DNA of 64,000 nt from NCBI GenBank assembly GCA_033558025.1, contig JAUCEF010000007.1, positions 8,680,001 through 8,744,000 of the forward strand, read 5' to 3'. A model generated the notes under the pieces. The model searched no databases. It was not told the DNA's origin and saw only the letters and a list, made by a program, of their open reading frames with translations. A program made the translations under genes and the position numbers. Positions 34,432-45,210 of the stretch are shown here, piece after piece (positions within the stretch are counted from its first letter, which is position 1; every line of letters starts with the position of its first letter). This DNA comes from Phytophthora sp. 'mugwort'. Its lineage: Eukaryota; Oomycota; Peronosporomycetes; Peronosporales; Peronosporaceae.

Positions 34432-35150
34432 GTGTGGCTGTCCTTCTGTCGCAGCTGTCTATCGATCCCGATCTCACGCTCCGACAGCTTGCCGACCAGC
34501 TTGAGCAAGAGTGTTCCATCTCCGTGTGCCTCCCAGACCATCAAGAATTACCTGGATGCTAGCCTGATAACCATGAAGCAGTTCCACAAAGAGCCGCAGT
34601 ACATGAACGCGGAGGTGAACAAGCTCAAGCGCAGAGAGTTCCTTGTCCGCTTGCAACAGTGCAGGCAATGGGAAAGTCCGTTATTTACATGGTCGAGACC
34701 AACTATAATCTCTGGTCGTCCCGCACGCGTGGTCGCAACGTTCGCGGTAGTCGTGCCGTCAAGAAGGTGCTGGCCGGTGGTGGCCAGAACATGCAAGTCA
34801 TTGCGTGTATTGATAAGGGTGATGTGGTCCACTACGAGACGAAGCTCGGCAGCAACAAATACCAGCAGTCAAGTGAGTTTATCCGCAACGTGCTGCGCAA
34901 GTTCGCTGACGTGAGCAACGTTGTGGTGGGGCTGGACAACGCGCCATGTCACGCACGTGTAGCGTCTGTGTTCGAGGAGCCAGAGTTCAAGGCGGCGACG
35001 TTGATGCGTTTGGGTCCCTATTCTCCCATGTTAAACCCGATCGAGAACGTGTTTTCTGCGTTCAAGTCGGCGGTGAAGGACTTCATGATCGAGCGCAGGG
35101 CGGAGATAATAGCTGTTCCGCCTGGCACCACAATGAAAGCGCACCATTAA
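34432..35150 (+). pseudogene. Tc1/mariner-type transposase, frameshifted
   Basis: An N-terminal part in one frame (SQTIKNYLDASLITMKQFHK, then EVNKLKRREFLVRLQQ, 34,530-34,660) continues after a frameshift in the frame of 34,659-35,150. The DDE core is clear: SVIYMVETNYNLW (first position), VVVGLDNAPCHARV (second Asp) and YSPMLNPIENVFSAFKSAVK (Glu in the third position). At the first catalytic position Val stands where the family has Asp (Y-x-D-E-T). The gene is therefore inactive through both a frameshift and a lost catalytic residue. Confidence 0.85.
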
Positions 35151-35361
35151 CAATTCCTGCATGAAGAAGTTGAAACGCTGTTCCCTCGTGTAGCTACCTC
35201 ACCACTGCGTCCTGCTACCGGCACACACTCCGTTTCCATGTCAAGGCGACGGACCTGGACGACATGCCTGTAGGCCGTTAAGTTGAAACAAGCAAGTACA
35301 GTACTGTAGTTGCATCTTTTTCAGGTTATATGATTTGACAGGTTTACGGTACTTGCGTTAA

Positions 35362-35466
35362 TGCATTTGAGCTTGCACTTTGTTCATTTGAATTGGGCCT
35401 GGTGAATTTGAACTTGCACTTGGTGAAGTTGGATTTTCTCTTGGTGAAGTTGGACTGGAAAAGGTG
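35362..35466. repeat. Right terminal inverted repeat of Tc1-like element
   Basis: Reverse complement of the left arm at 33,850-33,954, ending with the complement of CACCTTTTCC directly before TA. Confidence 0.88.
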
Positions 35467-35731
35467 TAATGGGTGTTTAGTTTGTTTAGTTTCGTCCAAG
35501 TTTTGGAACGGAACAGTTCTCAACGCGCAAAACTCTAGCAAGCGACCACGAAACTCAGTATTTAATGAAACTTTCTATTTGAGATTATTCCTAAAATTAT
35601 GGATTCACTCGCGGCAGTGAGTGCGCACTCCGCGTGCTAGTAGTCACTTCAACGTAATTCCGCAAGTTGCAATAGCGGCAGTAAATATCACAAGTACATT
35701 TATTTAGCGTGACTCGACACTAAGGGCGTGG

Positions 35732-37389
35732 TTGCGCTCTTCGGGTCTCGTGTCGGTGTATGTGGCGCGTGCAATTGACATGCAGCTTGCTTTTCGTTCA
35801 TCGAGTCCTCACGGGCAAAGGTGGCGAATTTTTGTCAAACGGAACCATGGAGAGCCGGTATGGATCACGCGGGTTCGAGTATATCAAAGTAGAGCCAAAA
35901 CGTTTGCACCGCAACCCTTGGCGAGCGAGCTCATCAATCTAATAATTGAGATGGTTAAGACGCAGATGCACGCGTCCAGCTTTCCCCGCTCATTTTGGCC
36001 GTACGCTCTCTAAACTTCTTCATACATCAATAACCGAGTGTGCGCCAGGCCAAGAGGTGTGCTGTACGTGTTTGGGGTGAAGCCTGACATTCACCATAGT
36101 CGAAAGTTTGGCTCCCTTGCTAATGTTCATGTCCCGATTTCACTGGACAGGCAGAAAAGATGCGTATGTGTCCTTCGCTGTTGGATACGCTGGGGACACA
36201 GTTGGCTGCAAAGTGCACATTCCAAGCGAGCGTACTTTCAAATTTGTAGCGGAAGTCCGTGTGCAAGAGGAGGTGGCGTACGGAGATTGTCAAGAAGTCG
36301 GCCCGGACGACTTGGTCACCGACGAGTGGTTGAGGTTTACCGCTACACCTCTAGGCGACGATGCAATTGGAGATCACGATGGCAACGAATATGACATGGC
36401 CGACAGCATCGCCGCGGAATCAGAATACTCCATGATCACCGAACAAAATGCTGAACAGAGCGAGATTAATACGTCCGTCTCGCATGAATTTCACGAGATA
36501 TCAACTCGGCTGTGCCTTCGATGAGTCTCGAGTGGGGCGATGAATCCGATCCGGACTCAGTGAATGGGGCTGGAAATTCAATCAGTAGGTTAATTAGTCT
36601 ACAGCGCGAAAGACGCCTGCATATTGCTCACAACGACGAAGAGAAGTCGGTAAATGTTGAATGGTGGAATCGGATGATTACGACGCAGCGGGTGATCAAC
36701 GCAGCGACGCATCCAGTGATGAAGATGAGGTTTGGGCTGTGGAAGAGCAGAAAAAAAGTTTCGAGTCCGGAAGATCCAAGTACTAATCACAACGGCAGGC
36801 TTGGTTCCGAAGAGAATTCAGAAGAAGGAGGAAATTGCAAAAACCAACACGTAATAATTGTTCTCCCTCCGGGTCTACGCAAACGCGCTGAGCGAGACGA
36901 TACACCGTCCGAAATAGAGAAGAATCAGCTCGGTGAAGTGTCGAAGACAAGGCGCACAGGACTTCGTGAGGCAGGACGAAGAGCACGTTAGCAACTACGT
37001 GCCGTGGTCGATATGGATATTAGAATTCTAAGCGAGGATGGAAAACCCATTCAGGGCAGCAATATTCGTGTACATCGGAATCGTAGGGAGTCGATGTGGT
37101 CGAAGCACGCTGATCTCTGAAAAATTGCTGAGTTAGAGAGATAGCAGCGTTGAAGGCGAAATGAGTCCTGAAGAAATCAACGAGACAGAAATGCCTTGCG
37201 GGGCAAAGGCATCAAGACGATGTGGTTCTACGCAGTCAAAACCGATCAGCATGGCTACATTATTCGCGTGAAGGCAAGGATGGTTGCCCTTCGAAATTGG
37301 AAGCGACAATGAATTAGTTTCGTGGAGAGTTTTGCACCGGTGGCTCGCATGTCATCATTTTGATTGATCATCGCCCTTGCAGCAAACTA
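35732..37389 (+). pseudogene. Ty1/copia pol remnant, 5' part (integrase to RT start)
   Basis: Copia integrase is seen at 35,930-36,280 (LIIEMVKTQMHASSFPRSFW, then FGVKPDIHHSRKFGSLANVH, then FAVGYAGDTVGCKVHIPS). An acidic linker follows (36,340-36,990). The reverse transcriptase entry at about 37,225-37,389 reads MWFYAVKTDQHGYIIRVKAR, then ESFAPVARMSSF and IIALAANY. Stops and frameshifts are common. The copy begins inside integrase, shortly after the Tc1-like element, so gag and protease are missing. It is interrupted at 37,390 by a pogo-like element. Confidence 0.8.
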
Positions 37390-38947
37390 CCGCAAAAGTC
37401 TGATAGATTTGGCACCCTTCTCTAAATCACATTTGACGGGTGCCAAGTCTTTCAGAAATTGAAGTTGTCGCTCATTTACCAATCGGAATTGCATATTAAG
37501 GTGGTTGGACGTCAGCGGTTTTCAAAACTAGGTAAACAGATTTGGCGGGAGCGTTTGGCGCCATTCGCAAAATGCCTCCGCACTGCATTAAGCTTGCCCA
37601 TACCATCGAATTCAAGATCAAAACACAGTGGAAGCCTTCACTACTTCAGGTGAAACTCGAGTGAATTTCTGCAAGGGGCGAGATTTTTAGGCTTCTACAC
37701 TTCAGTACTGGGAGCGCCAGTATGAAACGATGAAGCTAGCTGTCCGAGACAAAAATCGTACCAAGAAGTTGACTGTGGGTGGTAGTGGTCCATTTCGCCG
37801 TTCATGGGTATAGAGGACGAGCTTCGTGGCTGAATCAAAGACGAGCCCGGCGTGAGGAGAGACCTGTGTCGATGGACTGTATTATTGCGCAGTGTATGGA
37901 ACTATTACCGTGATTCATCGACGAGAAAACGGCTACCGTTAGAAGTCGTGGTGCAGCAAGTTCATGCGGCGAAATGGGTTCATCATCCGACGCATATCGC
38001 ACTCGGGTCGCAAGAAGCACGCGGAGCTGCTGTCACTACGAGATGCTTTTGTATGCAAGGTAACCAAGGTGCTAATAGACCATTTCGTGGACGCTGCGAC
38101 TGCAGCTCTGCCGCCGTATGTGCTCTACAACATGGACCAGACTGCTGTTTACTGTGATGTGGGTTCCAAGACGACGGTAGATTCGTCGGCGTGACTCGCG
38201 TTCCTGCTAATGGCGTGGCAAGGGCAATTATCGATGCACGCCGCACTGCTTGTGTGTGCAGACGGCCGCATGCTGCCACCACATTTTGTGTTTGCGGGTG
38301 AGTCGGACAATGATGTGTTACAATGAAGTGGAGACCTACTTGTGAGCCGGGAGTCGCCACGTTTTCTGTGCAAAAAAAAGCGTGGTTCTACGCGCACGTC
38401 AGGCTAGAGTGGATCGACAAGGTGTGGCAGTACGAGGTGAACGGACCCAGTGTGCTCATCCTGGACTGCCTGAACGTACACAAATTTGCCGCAGTGCGGC
38501 AACAGCTTGCTGAAATGGGTACCTACACGCTGTATGTTCCTGCCGGCTGCACGTCTGTGGCACAGCCTCTTGACGTGGGAGTCATATCGCCTTTTAAAAG
38601 CAGTGTACAAGCCCGTTACACCGCGCTCTACTCAAACCTCCCACCGCCACGTGAAGCCTGGGAACGCCGCTACGATATGTTTCAGCGCTCCATGCACGCT
38701 CTATAAACTATGAGGCAGATACTATCGTATCTTCTTTCGTGAAGGCCGGACCATTCTTTCCTTTTGGGCCGCCTCCGAGCTCTTTCCCGGTTGTTGTGGT
38801 CTCCACCACAGAAATAGTTGTGTAGATACATAATATGTGTGGACCACATCGTTCTAAAACAAGGTGGTCTAATGCAAAAAGCGCGCTGATTGGTCAGTTC
38901 TTGATACAGGCGAGTTCACCATTGCGAAATCTATCAGACTTTTGCGG
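37390..38947 (+). mobile_element. pogo-like element with 21-bp inverted repeats inserted in copia RT
   Basis: The element starts CCGCAAAAGTCTGATAG at 37,390 and ends with the reverse complement at 38,947; the inverted repeats are 21 bp and perfect. TA flanks both sides (37,388-37,389 and 38,948-38,949), as expected for pogo insertion. Copia reverse transcriptase coding stops at the left end (IIALAANY) and resumes after the right end (DINTVYLN), which confirms the insertion. The element is 1,558 bp long. Its transposase (about 37,580-38,705) is frameshifted. Confidence 0.9.
37964..38706 (+). pseudogene. pogo-like (DDE_1) transposase, broken, copy 3
   Basis: The core reads AELLSLRDAFVCKVTKVLID, then YVLYNMDQTAVYCDVGSKTT (first Asp). 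After frame changes it reads KKAWFYAHVRLEWIDKVW, PSVLILDCLNVHKF (second Asp) and YVPAGCTSVAQPLDVGVISP (third Asp). All three catalytic Asp residues are retained, in contrast to copy 2. The frameshift between 38,200 and 38,320 and interruptions before 37,964 make it inactive. The order of motifs is typical of DDE_1 transposases. Confidence 0.8.
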
Positions 38948-38949
38948 TA

Positions 38950-40140
38950 AACTTGAAGGTGTACGGGCGGGGACATTAACACAGTGTATTTGAATATTTC
39001 TCTCGAAATTCCGCAGTATGTCAAGTCTATCGAGGGTTTCCGTGTGAAATCGAGGGGGACATGTATATAATGAAGAATCACTGTAGGGACTACGACAATC
39101 CGGATGCGAGTGGAATACGGAACTACATGCATGGTTAATCGCTCGAGGATTCCAGAGGTGCACCGCGGAACTTTGTATTTTAACACAATACGAAGGAGGA
39201 GGAGTTGCCTTGGTACTAGTCTACGTTGACGACGTACTATGCGAAAATAACGATGAACACTTAAAATCGAAGTTGTTATAGGGCTTGGACGGCCTGAAAG
39301 ATCAAGTGCACTGTCGGAATACCTCGGTGTTGAGGTGAGCCAGAGTGAAAATAAGATTTTTATCTCTCAGAGCTAGTATGCACGTTTTGTCAAAGTGTAC
39401 GAGTCGGCCAACAAGTGTGGAAATCCAATGGAGACCAAAGCTAGACTCATGCCTGCTGCTGCAGCGATTCAAATTTTAATTTTAATTATCGTGGCTTTCT
39501 CGGTATGCTGATGTACCTTGCGAGACCCGATTTGGCGTATTGAGCAGGTTCGTATCAAACATGAATACACGATACGTAGGCGCGTTATAAAGGGTACTTC
39601 GTTACTTAGTTGTTACCACTGAATATGAAATCCGGTACTTGAAGAAGTGAATTCAGCTCAGACGTTGCAAGGTTACTGCGATAGTGCTTGGGGGTGCGAT
39701 CATGAAACAGGAAGAAACAAGCGGTTTTGTGTTCACGTTAGCGGGTGGTGCAATTACTTGGATATCAAAAATACAACTGATTATCGCCCACTCGACAAAG
39801 CAGAATATGTGTCTGCTTGCGAAGCCAGCCTAGAAGCTACCGCTGAGATCAACATTCTCATCGAAGTTACTCATGATTACAAAGTGCACCCAACTGAGAT
39901 AGCAGTGCTGCGCAAGTCATGGCCACTACTCCGACCTACATCGTAGAACCAGGCGCATTGAGCTGCGCTGGTACTACGTGCGAGAACAGGTGTGGCGGGG
40001 TCGCTGGAGCTGGTCAAAATCAATGGAGAAGTGGACCCCGCGGACGCATTCACTAAACCTTTAGACAAGGCTATGTTTGCTGATGGGTGTCGTGGAGATG
40101 ACAACCACGTGATCGAACTTGCCTAGTTCGAGAGTGGCGT
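38950..40140 (+). pseudogene. Ty1/copia pol remnant, 3' part (RT and RNase H)
   Basis: Reverse transcriptase resumes at about 38,970 with DINTVYLNISLEIPQYV, reaches the catalytic box LVYVDDVLC near 39,220, and continues with YLGVEVSQSENKIFISQS near 39,320. RNase H is at 39,647-39,946 (LQGYCDSAWGCDHETG, then RPLDKAEYVSACEASLEAT). The C-terminal phrase VDPADAFTKPLDKAMF, in a shifted frame near 40,030-40,080, is the usual copia end. The coding sequence is broken by stops and shifts. Confidence 0.8.
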
Positions 40141-40325
40141 GTTGGAATCCCAATCATGGGTTTGTGCATGTTGAAGTGGATTCCTGGAGCCACCTACATA
40201 TCTCGACCCGACGCTCGTTACATAAGAAGTAGCTAGCTGTAGGCGTAACCTGCAGGAGGGTCCTGATAACAAAGTACAGCAGTTCCGCATTCTCCAACTC
40301 GGGCCCAGACCTCCTACTTCACTAG

Positions 40326-40774
40326 CTAGCTACCTAGACTACGAGATTTCCGACATCCTGTTTGGCGACACACGAACAGTTCTCGTTTAAGAGCGCCATG
40401 AGACGGGATGCTCCGGGACCGCCACTCAGCCGCAGGATGGGCGGACTCGAAAAACCAATAAAATAGCTGGTCGTCTTGTTTGTAGCCGTCTTGCCGCTGG
40501 GGCGATGCGGTACAAGCAAAAAAATAAAAGTTACTAGCAGTGACAAAAAAGCGGCGTCTTGCTTTTGTCGACAGCGCCAACCGAACACCACGACGGCGTC
40601 AGCGTGCCAAAGGCCACTGTCTTTGCTATGCGTTTTATCGGGCACCTGTGGACGGAGAAATATTGTTCCAGACATCATATAATTAGATCTAACTATTGTC
40701 ATCTGGATTACAATACAGGTTGCGGTTACAGGCAGAACGGTGATGTACAGTGATTTTTTTACTTCCATGTTCAC
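40326..40774 (-). pseudogene. Serine carboxypeptidase N-terminal fragment (SCP4)
   Basis: On the minus strand one frame gives YKQDDQLFYWFFESAHP and the next SSPPILRLSGGPGASRLMALLNEN. These correspond to D-D-H-Y-F-Y-W-F-x-E-S and L-x-L-T-G-G-P-G-C-S-S-M-M-A-L-L-x-E-N in SCP1-3. A hydrophobic segment (FLSLLVTFIFLLV) precedes it, as in the intact paralogues. The coding sequence then stops, and the serine, Asp and His boxes are absent. It fits the 5' part of a gene whose 3' part lies at 32,892-33,224 on the same strand. The conserved Cys of GGPGCSS is Ala here. Confidence 0.75.
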
Positions 40775-41500
40775 CGGCTAGGACGCTTCCACCTCTAGCC
40801 ATATGATCTTCAAATCAGCCAGAACAGTCTCCACGAAGTGACGGCATGTTGCGGGGGAAGTGTGCAGCGGAGAGTATACAAGTTCTCAGTGAACAGCAGT
40901 TCGCAAGTCCCCTGGTTTGAAGAGGATTACTGTCTTCGGGCCAATCGAATCAACATATTTGAACATAGCAGACTCGAGGAAAGCAAAGCGAGCCCGTTGT
41001 CCACGGCGTCGGACAAGTATTCAATCTACTGTTCTTTGGCGGTGAACCCGGGGTGGCCAATTCTTCAGCAAGGGGCCCGTCGTAGCTCGACTCGTTGGCC
41101 CAGCCTTTTGGGGGGCCATACGAACCGTCCGAAACGGACGGCTTAATCGCGTCCTGCTCCCTATTGACACGGAAGTGGTTGATCAGGTTTTACGACGGGT
41201 CCTTTTGCCTAGGACCGATTCAAGTGTCCTGAACAACGCGACTGGAAGCTATGTCGGTGCGCACTCCGGCCAAGGCCGTGTCCGCAGACGGTACTCCCGC
41301 TTAGAGGCGGGATGAAAAGCCTCGCTTGGCTTACGAACGCTCGCATGTTGCGGTTACCGAAAGTCGCCAATGTGGGCTGGGTCCAAGGCATGATCGCAGA
41401 CAAACTCGAATCGATCCTTGTCCAGACGGAAAAAGTTTGTCAAGTCTTCAGCGTGGGACCGCCGTAGCTCGACGTGTCGGTCCCGCCCTTGCCGGGCTAA
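40775..41500. other. Region without recognisable gene
   Basis: No conserved gene is visible. The frame at 41,326-41,688 is open and runs into the hairpin segment, but I recognise no domain. Sequence near 41,090-41,310 contains repeated GGGCCCG/CCGTCC phrases that could be LTR sequence. Confidence 0.4.
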
Positions 41501-41511
41501 CCCCCGAACCA

Positions 41512-41616
41512 GAAGAGATCCTCGCGGCCTTCGAGCTGTTCATCAGGCAACTGATGGAACAGCTCCAAGGCCAGTTCCCTGATGAAACAGCTCGAAGGCC
41601 TCGAGGATCTCTTCAG
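41512..41616. repeat. Foldback of about 38 bp per arm with an internal repeat
   Basis: GAAGAGATCCTCG followed by GGCCTTCGAGCTG and TTCATCAGG on the left is matched in reverse complement at about 41,578-41,616. Two mismatches and one 1-base bulge separate the arms. Between the arms is a third related unit (CTGATGGAACAGCTCCAAGG). Coordinates are accurate to within one or two bases. Confidence 0.7.
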
Positions 41617-41703
41617 GCACGGCTTCGGTTCCTAAGTCAGTGCATCGAGACGTTCTATAAATCCGAACATCTCGATGCACTGACTTAGGAACCGAAGCCG
41701 TGC
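41617..41703. repeat. Perfect 34-bp stem-loop
   Basis: The arm at 41,617-41,650 (GCACGGCTTCGGTTCC...) is the exact reverse complement of 41,670-41,703. The 19-base spacer can pair by four more bases (GTTC/GAAC). It directly follows the foldback at 41,512-41,616 without a gap, so the two may be one compound structure. The size would suit a small-RNA precursor, but a decayed inverted repeat of a transposon is equally possible. Confidence 0.85.
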
Positions 41704-42440
41704 TAGGATGGCGCGCAACTTGCGCTTCCGGCGCGCGAACATGTCAGCGGCGCCGCAAGAGGGCGTTGGAACGCCAATCCTAGAACGTTCGCCAATGGTA
41801 CATCCAGAAACGCCAATGTGCGCGGAGGAGGTCTTCATTTTTGGCGAGGCCGTACCAAAGACTCCATGGGAACGCCAATCTCCACGGTTTCTTGCCCTTT
41901 TGCTCGGCACGACGAAGAACGTCGGCGATGGCGTCGCGCACCGCGAGCGGAGCAGAAGGATTCACTTCGGGGAGGACGGTGACCGACGACGACGATGGAG
42001 ACGTTGGAGCGGACGGCGCCGAGGCGCGACCGGTGATGCGGCGTTTCTTGGCAGGTGGCGACGACGTCCTTGCTGGAGACTTGACGTCGAGGCTGCCCGC
42101 TTGTATTGGAGGCGACATTTACCCTTGGGCGACTCGACCGGCGGGGCTGCGACGACAGACGAGGCGGGTGACTCAGCGAGCAACAGGACCGTGTCAGCGA
42201 GAACGACGTCCTTTCGCCCATCCATGATAGAGAGAGCGAGGTTGTCGAGCTGCTCGACGCCTGACAATAAGCCATTAATGGTGCCCAAGATTCGTAGCCG
42301 TGCCCAGAACGCTTCTTACGCGGTGCGGATCGACTGCGACGGCGGCCCACTGGCTTCGAGCTCTAGCAGGTCAGCGATAAACGCTCTGAATCCACGGATT
42401 TTCTTGAGCCGTGTACGTCTCGACCCTGTCGACGAAGGTG
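41704..42440 (-). pseudogene. Unrecognised protein fragment, probably retroelement gag
   Basis: Minus-strand frames at 42,288-41,962 and 42,118-41,780 join across a shift near 42,115. They give LGTINGLLSGVEQLDNLALS, then a Ser/Pro/Lys-rich linker (SPPAKKRRITGRASAPS), then PWRLAFPWSLWYGLAKNEDL. The composition and setting are those of a retroelement gag or capsid-like protein, but I recognise no named domain. A stop occurs upstream in the same strand. Confidence 0.35.
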
Positions 42441-43330
42441 CATGATGGCTTGCGAGGATGACTGCCGATTTGCGAATGCTAGATGCGGGAGACGCTCAAA
42501 ATACTACTGATGGTACCCGAGTAGGGTCGTTCTGGAGAAATCTTTGTGATTGAAGGGACCTCGAATGGCGCGTCTGGGAATGGGCTGTATTGACAGTCCG
42601 CGACCCCAAATGAACTGCCGGAACGGCGGATTGCCCATTCTTCGTTCGGCACCGAGGGCTAAGAAGGGAGCGTGGTCGGCATGGTTGCCTGGGAGCAGGC
42701 ATTGAGGTTCTTCGCCAAAGGCAACTTCTCTATCGCTTGGGAAACCTTTCCCCTTCCGGGTGATGCGTACTCGGTGTGGTGTTATGGGTATTCACCGCCC
42801 TCTTCGGAACATCACCCTAGTCTTCCTGACAAGTGTACGCGACGCGGCGCTAGCCTCGTGTTCTTCCTATATACTTGTGCCGACCGCTACATGACAGCGG
42901 CTCGAAGTTTAGCTGCCTTGGCAATGCGCCCTAGGAGGCTGTTCTGACGTTTGACCCTGGCCTAGACAAGCTGCAGCCGCGACCGCTCGCAAAGGTGGAG
43001 CGTGCCCGGGCCGAGACCGTTCCCGTGAAAGTTAGGTTGGTCGAGGACACCCAACGGGAATCAGGGAGATTTGTCACGGTCCGCGCTCGGATGATCGCAT
43101 GGACTGTCTGAGCCACGCGTGTGTCGAGGCGACCCGCCGTCGAGACGGAGGACGTCTCCACGAAGCGGGGTGTATCAAGCTTGAGGAGACCAGTGATAAC
43201 TCAATCTATCGTTGCCACAGTGGAATGTCTGGCGGAGCGCGACGAAGGGACTCCAGTACGGAGGGCACTTGGCAGGTCAAAGGTAATTGGTATAATAACG
43301 AAGAGGCGGTGTTAGTCTGAGCGCTCGAAG
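42441..43330 (+). other. Degraded coding-like stretch
   Basis: Short plus-strand frames at 42,672-42,947 and around 42,945-43,110 (FDPGLDKLQPRPLAKVERAR, then TVPVKVRLVEDTQRESGRFV) look like fragments of a former protein. I do not recognise the family, and no reading frame stays open. The setting suggests an old retroelement. Confidence 0.3.
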
Positions 43331-44232
43331 GACGTTCGGAAACGCAAGATGTGGATCGGTATGGCGTGCCGGTAGGATAGCTGCCTGCCACCATGAAGAA
43401 GACAGTCGTGAAACTACCTCATTGAACAAAATTACTAAGGAATAAAGCTTTTTATTGAGCTACCGTTCTCTCTTACCGTTAAGCTACAAGTTTCTCCTCT
43501 AGGCCGAACGTACTCACGACCCCGACGAAAATAGACCGCGACACGAATAGATTCAATTAATGGATGCGTATATACTATCATATGTGGAGGTAGCCCACAT
43601 TATTCCAGCTCGGCCGTGGTCATCCCGATGAAGAACGCACAGTCTACGTTTCGACCAAAGCTTGATTAAGTACTTTTGCGGATTAAGCTCAAGACGATTT
43701 GCCGAAACCCTTTGTTTGGATTGGTGTTTTTTACCGCTTATCGGTTCAAAACATGTTTCTTCAGCTGTAGGCCATTTTCCTAGTTTGAGATACAATAACA
43801 TCTGATCAGTTGTATACTAAATAATTTAAATAGAAATTTTTATAGTATATTTATTAATAAAACCAAAAGAAATAATACTTCTGTGTTAATGCTTCTTTTG
43901 TGTAAAATATTTTTATCTATTTATTTATTCATCCCAATAAAACTAGAAAATTTATTAACTGTAAATGAGGATTTGCCCCCCCCTATCAATATTTGTCGGA
44001 ACAGTACTCCTAACCTAAATGTTTTGATTCGCTGAAAGTACTTAATTGATGTGATAGGCTAATATTTGGGTTTTCCACAGTTCTATAGTATATCGGAAAA
44101 ACCTTACCACCTGCTCATTGCGCAATCCCACGCATGTAATCCATTGTTGCATCCAATCAGGCCATCGAATGGTCGGCCATAACCCTGGCGGCTCACACAA
44201 ACGCATTCGAGCTCCCGTTTATCGTTGTAGCC
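43331..44232. other. AT-rich intergenic region before sideroflexin
   Basis: This region marks the change from repeat-rich sequence to the gene-rich right part. Positions 43,800-43,970 are strongly AT-rich. No gene is visible. The sideroflexin promoter should lie in the last 100-150 bases; a phrase GGCTCACACAAACGCATTCG near 44,189 only loosely resembles an initiator. Confidence 0.5.
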
Positions 44233-45210
44233 ATGTCCTCCAACCTCGTAAACCTGGACGCACCCCGCTGGGACCAGAGCACGTACGCTGGCCGCGCCAA
44301 GCACTTCCTGGCCACGACCAACCCGCTCAATGTGCTGGCCAGCGATGCCGAGCTGGACGCCGCCAAGCAGCTCGTGGAGGAGTACAAGACGGGCCTGCAC
44401 CCACAAGTCGGTGAGGACGAGATCTGGCGCGCCAAACAGCTCGTAGACAGCGCCTTCCACCCGGATACGGGCGAGAAGAACTTCCTGGCTGGTCGCATGT
44501 CCTTCCAGGTGCCAGGTAACATGATCATCACGGGTTGCATGATGACCTTCTACCGCTCCACCCCCGCTGTCGTCTTCTGGCAATTTATGAACCAGACCTT
44601 CAACTCCATCGTCAACTATACCAACCGCAACGCCAGCACGGGCGTCAGCCAGGAGCAGCTACTGCAGGCCTACGCGGCTGCCACCACCGCCTCGGTGGCC
44701 ACGGCATTGGGGCTTAACAAGTGGGTGGCCAAGCGCCCCAAGCTCAGCAATGGCATCGTCGGCCGCCTTGTGCCCCTCGTGGCTGTGGCTGCCGCCAACT
44801 GCGTCAACATCCCCCTTATGCGCCAGCGCGAGCTTCTCGGTGGCATTGAGGTGGAGACCAGCGACGGGGACAAGGTCGGCAAGAGCAAGCGCGCGGCTGT
44901 CGAGGCCGTCGCACAGGTCGTGCCCTCGCGTATCCTTATGGCCGCGCCAGCCATGTTCATCCCACCTGTCATCATTAACAAACTGGAGCAGCGCCCGCTC
45001 TTCCGCACCAACAAGATTGTGAACGCGCTTACCATGGTGGGACTCACCGGTGTGTGCCTCAGCTTCTCGACGCCGCTATGCTGCGCGCTGTTCCCGCAGC
45101 GCAGCTCCATGGCAGTGTCCTCGCTCGAGCCCGAGCTGCAGGAGACTATCCGTCAGCGCATGTTCAAGAAGGACCCGGTCACGCATGTCTTCTATAACAA
45201 GGGCCTTTGA
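44233..45210 (+). CDS. SFXN: Sideroflexin (mitochondrial amino acid transporter)
   Basis: An intronless 325-residue protein, the usual size for sideroflexins. Members of this family sit in the mitochondrial inner membrane; human SFXN1 and SFXN3 import serine for one-carbon metabolism. Family marks are the N-terminal WDQSTYAGRAKHF at 13-25, the HPDTGE box at 76-81, and the stretch VVFWQFMNQTFNSIVNYTNR at 113-132 with the conserved W-x-x-x-N-Q and N-Y-T-N-R. Hydrophobic segments follow at about 145-165, 175-195, 240-255 and 270-290. The C-terminal ends in FYNKGL, as is common in the family. The start ATG is followed by SSNLVNLDAPRWD, a typical beginning. The substrate cannot be told from sequence. 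The gene converges with UFM1, 322 bp apart. Confidence 0.95.
   Translation: MSSNLVNLDAPRWDQSTYAGRAKHFLATTNPLNVLASDAELDAAKQLVEEYKTGLHPQVGEDEIWRAKQLVDSAFHPDTGEKNFLAGRMSFQVPGNMIITGCMMTFYRSTPAVVFWQFMNQTFNSIVNYTNRNASTGVSQEQLLQAYAAATTASVATALGLNKWVAKRPKLSNGIVGRLVPLVAVAAANCVNIPLMRQRELLGGIEVETSDGDKVGKSKRAAVEAVAQVVPSRILMAAPAMFIPPVIINKLEQRPLFRTNKIVNALTMVGLTGVCLSFSTPLCCALFPQRSSMAVSSLEPELQETIRQRMFKKDPVTHVFYNKGL

Larger units (their letters stand above)
33850..35466 (+). mobile_element. Tc1/mariner-like element with 105-bp inverted repeats and TA duplication
   Basis: The element is bounded by TA on both sides (33,848-33,849 and 35,467-35,468), the standard Tc1/mariner target duplication. Its ends read CACTTTTTCCAGTCC and, on the other strand, CACCTTTTCCAGTCC. 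The inverted repeats extend over about 105 bp with only a few mismatches and contain internal short repeats built on TTCACCAAG and TTCAAAT. It is 1,617 bp long and carries a broken transposase gene at 34,432-35,150. Confidence 0.9.

Noticed and set aside
40476..40753. Plus-strand frames opposite the carboxypeptidase fragment
   Set aside because: They are antisense shadows of the recognisable S10 sequence.
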